The notes under the pieces are model-generated. The model did no database searches. It was not told the DNA's origin and was given only the letters and a program-made list of their open reading frames with translations. A DNA stretch of 64,000 bases from Pezicula radicicola (taxonomy: Eukaryota > Ascomycota > Leotiomycetes > Helotiales > Dermateaceae), in NCBI GenBank assembly GCA_003008705.1, contig PDUO01000009.1, positions 62,001 through 126,000 on the forward strand, read 5' to 3'. Each line of letters begins with the position of its first letter. Within the stretch, counting starts at the first letter, position 1. Below are positions 56,029-64,000 of this stretch, one piece after another. Position numbers and translations under genes: made by a program.

Positions 56029-56937
56029 CTATGCAGCGACAGCCTCCTCCGCAATAGTCGCTGGAATAACTGGCCATGGCTTCTTGATCGCATCCTGGAT
56101 CTTGACGATACATCCGTCCGGTCCAGCAACACACCCATTGAGTACCACAATTCCCATCTCAGAATCAACCTTCAGAACCTTAACATTCTGGACAGTGACC
56201 TGCTGTCCTCCCATCCTTCCCGGCATCTTCTTTCCAGGGTGAACTCTTGAACCACTTCCCTGCGAGGCTCCAGAAGAACCCATTGCACGATGCGTCTTCG
56301 AGTTACCGTGAGACGCTGGCTGACCTTTCCATCCCCATCTCTTCATACCACCGGCCCATCCCATTCCTCGACAATTCGCCCTCGCATCCACAAATTGGCC
56401 CTCTAAAAACCACTCTGGCCCAAGACTTTGTCCGACTGGCAATAAACCCTTCTCATCCTTCACTCTAAATTCTGCCATGTACCTCTTAGGACTAACACCA
56501 GCACCGGCATAATGTCCCAATTCGGGTCTCGTCACATTGCTAGGATGTTTCCAGCCAGCTCCAACCTGAACCGCAAAATATCCATTCTTCGCCCTCGTTT
56601 TATGGGATACCACCTCCACCCGATCCAGCTGTAAAACCGTACAAGGAGTGCGTTTTCCTGTTTCGGGGTCATACATAGCAGTCATCCCCTTCTTGATAGC
56701 CAATGCTCCAGTTCGTAACGGGAGAGTGAAAGCCTTTCGTGCAAGAGCAGCAGCAGGGCCAGTAGTGGGTTTGGGAATGCCTTGTGTGACTTGGTTGAAT
56801 CGTGCAGGTTTGCCTCGTTTTGGTGCTGTGCTCCATCCATACTTGACACCGCGCTTAGCGATCAATGGTAGGAGTGCATCGGGAAGAAGAAATGTAGGCG
56901 GCAGGTGTGCCCAGCTTGTTGGCAGCTTTGGTGCCAT
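56029..56937 (-). CDS. Mitochondrial ribosomal protein uL3m (MRPL9 type)
   Basis: Mitochondrial large-subunit protein uL3m (yeast MRPL9), which helps form the peptidyl-transferase end of the large subunit. Single exon of 302 aa from ATG 56937. The L3 core shows RTGALAIKKGMTAMYDPETG, a VLQLDRVEVVS strand, the QSLGPEWFLEGQFVDA block, CRGMGWAGGMKRWGW and the tip loop GKKMPGRMGGQQVTVQNVKVLKVD, all of the bacterial/organelle L3 type and not the cytosolic one. The start carries hydrophobic and basic residues but no long classical presequence. It converges on coa1, 153 bases away. A divergent gap of 173 bases separates it from the CCDC25 gene. Identification is strong. Confidence 0.92.
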   Translation of the reverse strand: MAPKLPTSWAHLPPTFLLPDALLPLIAKRGVKYGWSTAPKRGKPARFNQVTQGIPKPTTGPAAALARKAFTLPLRTGALAIKKGMTAMYDPETGKRTPCTVLQLDRVEVVSHKTRAKNGYFAVQVGAGWKHPSNVTRPELGHYAGAGVSPKRYMAEFRVKDEKGLLPVGQSLGPEWFLEGQFVDARANCRGMGWAGGMKRWGWKGQPASHGNSKTHRAMGSSGASQGSGSRVHPGKKMPGRMGGQQVTVQNVKVLKVDSEMGIVVLNGCVAGPDGCIVKIQDAIKKPWPVIPATIAEEAVAA

Positions 56938-57110
56938 TTTGCGTGGGCGTTGTTTGTTGACTCGGTGGTAAGGCTTCTTAGAATTTGAAGGAGCCGTCGC
57001 GATTCTACATTTCGCTACGGCTAGCGACAGAGACCAAACACACTTTCAATATCAGATTCTGGACTCTTGTTTCGGAACAAATTTTATGGCACATCGGACG
57101 CGATTTCACA

Positions 57111-58075
57111 ATGGTTTACTATTTTACCTCAAATACGGTGTCCCCATCTGCTTTCATTTATGTTGGCAAGGATAAAATCGAAAGTACGAATATCGCAGCC
57201 TACCTCCATACTAACTTTTTGTGCTGACGAGATTGTTAGATGAGGACTTGATCAAGTATGGCCTGGAGGAAGATGTTTGGTAAGTTTCATGCTTCAAATT
57301 CATAGAATATTACTAATTTGAGATTCCAAGGGTATGCGTGAACTTGTAGCATGTTCACGTTGTGAAAACTGACGGTGACAGTTTCATGCGGACAAACTCT
57401 CCAGTGCCCATATCTACCTCCGCATGCGAGAAGGAGAGACATGGGATGCAATTCCACAAGATCTCTTGATCGACTGTGCTCAGTTGACAAAAGCCAACTC
57501 AATCGAGGGTGTGTGAAATCATGAAATTCTTCTTCCAATGACACGTGATTGACCTCTTCAAGGGAATAAAAAGGACAATGTTACTGTTATCTACACTCCG
57601 TGGTCGAACCTTAAAAAGGATGGAAGTATGGCTGAGGGTCAAGTTGGCTTCAAGAATCAAAAGATGGTTCGTCAATTACTCAAGTATTATATCTGGGGAA
57701 GTATACTGAATTGTGTTCCATGACAGGTCAAGAAGATCCTTGTCCCACAACGCGAGAATCCAATCGTCAACCGTCTTAACAAAACCAAGATAGAGAAGTT
57801 CCCTGATTTTGCAATGGAGAAAGAGGAGAGATTGAAAGTCCAGAGAAAGAAAGATCAGGCTGAGAAGTTGGAACGGGTAAGTCTTCGTGTATTGTGTTTG
57901 AATTAGCAGGTAATAACAATGCGTGTAGAAAAGAGAGGAGGCCAGGATTGCACAAGAGAAAAAGGAGAAGAAGTGGCAGAAAGATCATGCGTATGATGAC
58001 CTATTCACTGAAGAGGCTTTAGAGCAGTCAAGCAACCAGAACCGAAATGAAGACTTTCTAGATGACTTTATGTAG
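57111..58075 (+). CDS. CCDC25 homologue (NFACT-R domain) with a one-base exon
   Basis: Small protein of the NFACT-R domain family, homologous to human CCDC25. I join exons 57111-57183, 57240-57279, 57331-57331, 57382-57508, 57563-57666, 57727-57876 and 57929-58075, which sum to 214 codons (213 aa). It starts [20 protein letters not shown], then has [64 protein letters not shown], and a charged coiled-coil end with DDFM. Length and end match the family. The Trp-Phe codons at the third junction are read only if a single G at 57331 is kept between two introns. Human CCDC25 has been reported as a DNA sensor; the fungal role is unknown. Confidence 0.9.
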
Positions 58076-58619
58076 ATGTCATCTCAAGAGAGGGAGAAAA
58101 ATAAGAACCCCGAACTGAGATTTTGCAGAATTGTAATTTTGGTGCCGCTACGTGAAGGCCTGACCATATTTTCGACCATCTTATAAATGCTTCTACTTTT
58201 TCCAATCTGGCCTTTTTCTCTCTCGTTGTGATTTTTGCAATGTACTTGTCACATTTGTTCAGCATGTTTTTCAAGGCTCCATTCATGACTGTAGTTTGAT
58301 TTGAATTGTTAGATTCCATTGTAATAGTCACGTAATACACTTGGTCAGTGCTGGACTAACACTTTATCAAGGAGAATTCAGGGAGAGGATTAAATTACAC
58401 GGTCGTTTCAACCCGCGCTGGTAGTACATCTTTCCATAGGTACTCAATTATGGGAAACTTTCCAGGTTTCGCAGACCTAATGAGGGGCTCTGTTGCGGAG
58501 GAAAATGGGCTTCAATGGAACAGGATATTGAGACCTACTGGGGCAAGGTAACATAAACTGGCATCCTAAGTGCAAGTACGCATGCCCCAGCACCGTTTAG
58601 TACTTCGACTCATCCCCGA
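58076..58619. other. Convergent intergenic region
   Basis: About 540 bases between the CCDC25-like and PITH-gene 3' ends. A minus-strand open frame of 90 codons (58068-58340) has no recognised family and is treated below. Otherwise only transcript-end sequence is likely. Confidence 0.45.
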
Positions 58620-59317
58620 TCATCCAAGCCGACTCCCCATCTTATTGACATCCGTCCCCTTGATAGTATGATCCGCAGGATTTGCAGCAGCTTCATACAA
58701 AATATTTGTAGGAGCTTTCCCCAACTGCATCCAATCGCCCTTGAAGCCCAAATAACTCAGCCTCGTAGCATCATCCCCGTAATTATCAACCACAAACAAT
58801 GTGAGACTCTGCACTTTCCCAAACAACACTCTCTTCACACCGATATCTTGAACCTCGGAAGTTTGGGAAAGGGTAAACTCTTGGGTTGCCGGCAGATCGG
58901 AGGCAGCGGAGAAATCGAGGTCATCGCGGTTGATGAAGACCTTGAGGGTTTGGGGTGCTGAGTCGGATGGGGAAGTACGGACTAGGATGGAGTGAAGCTT
59001 GACTTGCCCTGTGAATCTGTGGTGTCGCGTGGTTAGTCGTTGTACTATCATGGTGAGGGGCTCAAGACCTACGGGATATGCATCAACAGCTGTTCGTCTG
59101 CGTCACTCTCCAGCTCTGGCTGCTCTTGCAAACGCTCTGCCCATGTCTTTTTGACGATGGCCTTGCCAGAGTGTGCCACGGATTCATTCAAGGTGGTGAT
59201 CTCGTCGAAGTTGATGTGTTGGTAGAGCGAGTATTGCAATGCAGGGGTAATGTCGTCTGTATGGTCTTGACCGTGACCATGGCCTGAGTGATCATGTTCG
59301 TCGTGGCAATGAGACAT
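58620..59317 (-). CDS. PITH-domain protein
   Basis: Homologue of PITHD1, related to the C-terminal domain of the thioredoxin-like protein TXNL1. Exons 59317-59073 and 59016-58620 (56-nt intron) give 213 aa. It opens with a histidine-rich stretch (MSHCHDEHDHSGHGHGQ), as in many PITHD1 proteins, then LYQHINFDEITTLNES, the start of the PITH domain. The core has LHSILVRTSP, LKVFINRDDLDF, TLFVVDNYGDDATRLSYLGF and ILYEAAANPADH. The family is thought to contact the proteasome through this domain, at least for TXNL1. The domain is complete and the exon join is clean. Function of the fungal member is not established. Confidence 0.9.
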
Positions 59318-59634
59318 GTTTTCTATCTCACAAGCCCGAAATTGTAGACAGTTCTCATAGCGTATTTTACGTTGTGATAGTTTGCAAGAAAGAACCCACC
59401 GAAAACTTCTTGGACTCTCCAAATTTCAGGGCCCAGCATATCATTAGTCGAGTTCTCTCGTTCACTGCTAGTTAACAAACTGTGTTGTTTGTATCAAGTA
59501 TGACGCAGGGATAAGAGAATGCGATGCACTGTTTTTGGGTTCCCGGCGCTAAGGTTACAATCCTCATATTCTAAAGGATCACACATGTTGTAGTTTATTC
59601 ATCTTTTATTTTTGATATGCTATATACTCTTCTT
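59318..59634. other. Intergenic region between PITH gene and pho81
   Basis: This 317-base gap runs from the start of the PITH-domain gene to the stop of pho81. It should hold the PITH promoter and the pho81 3' end. No gene is seen. Confidence 0.5.
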
Positions 59635-62600
59635 CTACATATCAATAGTCTCATTGAACCTCAATACACCATTTGACTTTAAGACTCCATCAATGCCTTC
59701 TGGGAGCCTGGGGAAAGGATCACGACGAGGTCCCCTATCCACCACTTGTTCAACAGACTTGTCTATTACGAGAACGAGTCCTTGTGCCTTGATAGATTCT
59801 ATCAGTGCTGGTATCATATCCTGCCACTACGTTAGTTTTTTGTGTTTTTGAAGGGAATGTAATGGTATGGCTCACCAGAAGTCGGGAACAACATATCAAG
59901 CCCATGAAATTATTGCTTTGAGCAATCCTCACAGCTTCTTTGATAGATGTTGTCCTTCGCCCGCTGCTCTGGACTACCTTCGAGCTAGCAATTTCAGCTT
60001 CCCGACCAAGATCATTGCACAAGAAAACAGGATAGTTTGGTTGTTTCCAGTTCAGTGCCGTGCAGACCGTAGGGTTGTAGGAACTAAAGACAATTGATCG
60101 CATTGAGTCTGGAAAATGTTCTCTAAGGTACCTCGCATGGTCGAAGACTACGTTCAAGATTGCATCGCCAAAGGTATTGACGTTTACCGTAGGACCAAGA
60201 CGCAGGATTTTCTCCTCTTCCACTGAAGGATACAATATCTGAAGGTTGACGTGCATACCCTTGGGTAAAAGATTGAGTGCATCCTGCAGTGATACAGCGG
60301 ATCTTCCCAGAAATTGGTGGACTTCAGCAATGCTTTCCAAAGGCAGCGTAGGAAGTGCTGAGAGGTCGCTAGTCTTACTAGCGAAGCGAGAGCCGGCACT
60401 AATGAATTGGTCGTAGGTGAGCCGACTCACAGGAAATTCAATATCCATGTAATCAATGTTCCACCTTGGCCAAAGAACAGGCACACCATCGCACGTATGC
60501 TGAACATAAAGTTGTACATAATCCCCAGACAAACTTGAGCCAGTGATGAATGCGGTGGCTCTGTGATCAAACTGGCTAGTTGCCTTCCAGTACGTCTCAA
60601 AATCGGTAATCTCAAGAGGTACGCCTTGGAACGGCTTTATTACTTGAAAATTGAAAGTAATTTGGCCAATTGCTCGCAATCGAGGGTCAAAAAGAGGCAG
60701 ACAGCACCGCCCAGAACTGCTTAGTAATGCACGGAACGTGCTGGGTAATGCAACCGTCTTTGCAATGACCTTGGCACCGTATGTAGGGAAAACGTCAAAG
60801 TCAATGGCAAATGAATCTAGATTGTCAATCTGGAATGAAACGAGGCGGGTATCTTCCTGGAAGGGTAATAAAATGTTCTTGGGTATCAAATCGGATAGTT
60901 TCGAAGAAATAGTGAGACGCGCCGCTGGATATTTGCTATCGTGGAAGAAGATCATAGGTTGTTCACCGTTCTCTTCGAAGCTTATTTGTATGAAGGTCTT
61001 AGTATCGAGGAAATTATGGCCGTAGCGTCGTAAGGGAATAATCGGAGGAGGTAATTCCAGTTCAGGGATTCCATCGGCGTCTATGCTCATGGGCATGGGA
61101 GCACTGCTACCAATCATAGGCCCTAATTGCGTGCCTTGGGATGTTCGCCGAGAGGGGACAGTTCGAATAGAAGCTAGCAGCTTCATACATTCAAGATGTC
61201 CTTCCCAGGCTGCATAGTACATCGCAGACAATTCTTTCTCATCCAGAATGTCGGTCTTCACGCCAACATGCAAGAGGGTCTGCATACAAGGCACGTTACC
61301 TTCACTTGCGGCGTGGAAGAGGGGCGTCCAGGCATATAGTTTATCCACCTGGTCCAAGTCCGCACCGTAGTCTTTGAGTAGTAGTAGCAACTGTGGAGTC
61401 TGCCCAGAACGTGCGACAAGATGTTGCGGATATAATCCTTCCGCATCTGGAATAATCTTTGCTTTGTGTTTGAGCAGCAACTCGACGATGGCGACTGAGC
61501 CATGCTCGCATGCCAAATTCAACGGAACATGATCGGCGTCGGAAATGGGATCTATGCGAGCAGATCTTCCAAGGAGTCTTTCGGCACATTCGAGATGCCC
61601 ATGTATAATCGCATGGATGAGGGGAGTGAAGTTGTCGTGGTCAATGAGGTCTATTGTTGAGTGGTCCGCTATGCCAGGCATCAGTTAGATAAATTAGACA
61701 AGAAAAGCGAACCAAAACTATGACTGAGACCTACCATTCAACAGGGCCTCCATCATGTCCAGACGGCCATGCATACAAGCATAATGTAGTGGCACGCGTC
61801 CATACACGTCCGTCCGACTAACTGCTACGCCCCTTGAGAGACCAACATTAAGAACGAAGGAATTGCCATATATGGTTGCTTGGTGCATACAATTTCGCTC
61901 ATTGATATCGTCTTCTGACTGCACGTCAACAAGTCCTGTGTCTAGTAGTAACTGTAGGGATTGCTCTGGTCCTTCATTGATGGCAGCAAGGAATGTTCTG
62001 GTTATCCTCTCCATCAACGCTACATCTCTTGTGCCATTTGGGTCTGTGGCAGTCTTCAGTCGCAATAATAGATCTTTCAAAGAATCCAGATTGCCCGAAA
62101 CCACAGCTTCCAGGAGTAAGGTGTCTGCGTCTCCCTCATCTGTGCCAAGCAAGTGTTGACTGCTAACAATGTGTTCGGGACTTCTGTCGAAGCTAACATG
62201 ATCTCCTTCTGACCAAGCACCAAGCTCTTGGAGACTCGTAGTTGCCTGGTCGGAAAGCTCGCTGATAACTGTCGCATTGAAGAATGGTTGCACCTCGACA
62301 GCTCTGGAGAGGTAGAGCTCCTTTGTTTTGGACTTGGACGTCTTGTCCCATTTTTTCAAAATCTTGGAAAAAGCCGTGCCATTGATCTCCACAAATTGCT
62401 GAAGCTTATTTAAGTCGTTTCCAAATTGCTGAAAACCCTCTTCTAAAGTTGTAAACTTGGCAGAGCGTCTAGAGGTATTTTGACTTCGAGATTGGAGAAC
62501 CTTCTTCTTATCCAGTAGTGTCTTGAGACGAATTTTGAGCTATTCTTTTGTCAACATTCACTGTTGACAAAACGAACCTGCAAAGAAATACACACCTCAG

Positions 62601-63124
62601 CTTCCTTCTGCAAATAAAATGCATTGACCTTTTCAAGTTCTCGTTCCTGTTCGTCCGTTAGAACCTGCATGACTTTTAAACTCTATCATTTCGGATGGCC
62701 ATAGCCTACTAGCTGAAAGAAAAATGTGGCCTTGTTCGCTTGCAATGCAGCTTGGGAATCAGCAATGCCTATGGGGCGGTGAACGTCATTCTGTGCCAGC
62801 AGGGTGGGTGTTGCGGACAGCTTCTTGATGAGCTGTGAGAAATATTAGCGCACATGGTCGATTATGTTGCCTAAATAATCTTGCAAGCCACGCTTATTCT
62901 TTGCTTTTTGCTTGCAATATTATCTAGCGAGGTACTTCGGTCGGCGTACCTTTTTCAGCGCCTTGTAGTTGACGAAGCTTGCGGCATACTCTGGAACCTC
63001 GAGCTGGCGCTTCTGAATTTGTTTGCCAAACTTCCTGCTGGTTCTTAGCAAATGAGCGAGCACTTGAATACTCCAGACGTGACATGCATTAAGGGTAAGG
63101 ACCGCACGGAGTATGAACGTACAT
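59635..63124 (-). CDS. pho81: SPX-ankyrin-GDPD phosphate regulator, PHO81/NUC-2 type
   Basis: Phosphate-starvation regulator: yeast Pho81 inhibits the Pho80-Pho85 kinase, and N. crassa NUC-2 acts upstream of PREG-PGOV to free NUC-1. Exons 63124-63123, 63034-62950, 62832-62710, 62646-62596, 62539-61735, 61668-59876 and 59826-59635 sum to 1,017 codons (1,016 aa). The SPX start reads MKFGKQIQKRQLEVPEYAA, then LKKLIKKLSATP, and KATFFFQLERELEKVNAFYL. About five ankyrin repeats (for example VPLHYACMHGRLDMMEALL and TPLIHAIIHGHLECAERLL) lie around residues 225-540. A GDPD-like C-terminus (GDAILNVVFDHARYLREHFP) ends in a short last exon with RLPEGIDGVLKSNG. The first exon would hold only the two bases AT, splitting the start codon. 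Length and domain order fit NUC-2. Exon ends are canonical. Confidence 0.92.
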
Positions 63125-64000
63125 TATGCGGTGTTGGCACCCGCAGAGCCAACGAGGGCTGCGAGCGACTAAAGAGACGGAGAGAGCTCCCAGCGTTACC
63201 TTAGGTAGGTAGGTAGATAGTAGGGGCAGAGTTTGAGTGTTCTCAGGCCAGCTGTCACATGCAGTGGTACATGATTATTGCAGACCAAGTAAGAGGACTT
63301 TGAATAAGCTGGACGGTGTCTTTGACAGAAAAAGAAGAAATGACGTCGGGAAGGCGTGGGGAGGAAGCAAATAGAGGCAGAGGATTGAGGACGGAGGATT
63401 TGACAGTAGTCTAAGAGGAGCTTGTTCGTAAGGTCAAGCTACGACTCTACAAAGAGGGGATCGCACACGTTCCAGCGGGGTGAGCCGTGGATGGGTAGAA
63501 CCAAATTCCTGAGGCTTACGGCGGTGGGGTCGACCTGAAAGTGTTAGATAATTGAATGGTAGAAAAAACTGAAGCAGACACCTCAGGAGCCGCAGTTTGA
63601 CCCTCTCGGATATTGCACTGTGATACGTAGTAGTAGTGGTAGTAAGAGATGGAAGTTAGTTCCAGTTGGTTGGTAACAGCAATAATGTATTGCACGAAGT
63701 AAGGAATTTACAGCAGCAAGGTTTGAACTTACCGGGAAAGGGTTAGTGAGGGGTTGTCATTGTACGGTAGGAGACAGTGTTCTTGTCAAAGTTGTTTCCA
63801 CGACCTTATTCGCGTCATCCTCAGCGATAGTTGTCGCGCTGCCATTTTCTATCCGGACATCTAAGAACGAATCAGAAGCCCCACGTGGTAAATTACCAGA
63901 GATAGCCAGGAAGCACCTCGTGACCTCGCGTAACATGCTGCATCATTACGAGTACCTATACATGCAAGTCATTGAGAAGACTTGCTTGGCGAGCTAAAGG
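63125..64000. other. Upstream region of pho81
   Basis: The 5' leader and promoter of pho81. It has one CACGTG, the core word bound by NUC-1/Pho4-type factors, at 63882-63887, about 760 bases from the start. A single such word is likely by chance in this much sequence. No other gene is readable up to the window edge; the 83-codon plus-strand frame at 63746-63997 has no family features. Confidence 0.4.

Noticed and set aside
63882..63887. CACGTG as a NUC-1/Pho4 site for pho81
   Set aside because: One six-base word about 760 bases upstream is expected by chance in this much sequence, so it is mentioned but not claimed.
63746..63997. 83-codon plus-strand frame near the right edge
   Set aside because: Non-conserved composition and no motif; probably upstream sequence of pho81 or chance.
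1..64000. CRISPR arrays, insertion sequences, viral genes
   Set aside because: No regular direct-repeat and spacer pattern, transposase or viral-type gene was seen. The gene set is nuclear fungal.

Overview
The window reads as nuclear DNA of a filamentous ascomycete (Pezizomycotina; a Leotiomycete is my guess but unproven). The reasons are dense genes broken by short GT..AG introns, mostly 45-70 nt with CTAAC/CTAAT/CTGAC-like branch sites, and a filamentous-fungal gene set: a two-RNase-III Dicer-like protein 2, an Ime2-type kinase, a NUC-2/PHO81 SPX-ankyrin protein, separate anthranilate synthase component I, and fungal DUF families. I found 29 protein genes and no tRNA, rRNA, CRISPR array or intact transposon. 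Reading frames were joined across introns by hand; for most genes the exon lengths add up to a whole number of codons.

Layout. 1-14.2 kb: the 5' part of a Stc1-domain gene (running off the left edge), a 4.5 kb gene-poor stretch, an Ime2-like kinase and a complete dcl2. 14.2-20.1 kb: an AT-rich gap with a GC-rich hairpin island, a coiled-coil protein, anthranilate synthase I and cytochrome c. 20.8-28.0 kb: a mitochondrial-type membrane protein, exosome subunit Rrp42, a short-chain dehydrogenase, an AT-rich repeat-like gap, and arginyltransferase Ate1. 29.5-41 kb: a Nudix diphosphoinositol phosphatase, Lsm1, Vps20, Rix7, a basic coiled-coil protein and an Rrn6-like Pol I factor. 41.2-46.9 kb: Spc25, a GFA protein, the very small MOZART1 gene, a CHY/RING zinc-finger protein and a LYR/DUF1763-like protein. 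48-64 kb: a mitochondrial carrier, a DUF2293-like protein, a four-helix membrane protein, Coa1, mitochondrial ribosomal protein uL3m, a CCDC25 homologue, a PITH-domain protein and PHO81/NUC-2.

Themes. RNA biology recurs (Dicer, Stc1, Rrp42, Lsm1, Rix7, Rrn6-like). So do mitochondrial functions (cytochrome c, Coa1, uL3m, a carrier) and mitosis (Spc25, MOZART1). Most neighbours are divergent or convergent single genes, as expected for a euchromatic fungal arm, so shared function between neighbours is mostly coincidence.

I did not find a clearly new multi-gene system. The most unusual signals are in gene structure: an apparent single-nucleotide exon in the CCDC25 homologue, an intron that splits the start codon of PHO81, and a 24-nt exon carrying the Walker A motif of dcl2. 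AT-rich islands with repeated ACTTGA-type words are the main unexplained non-coding structure.
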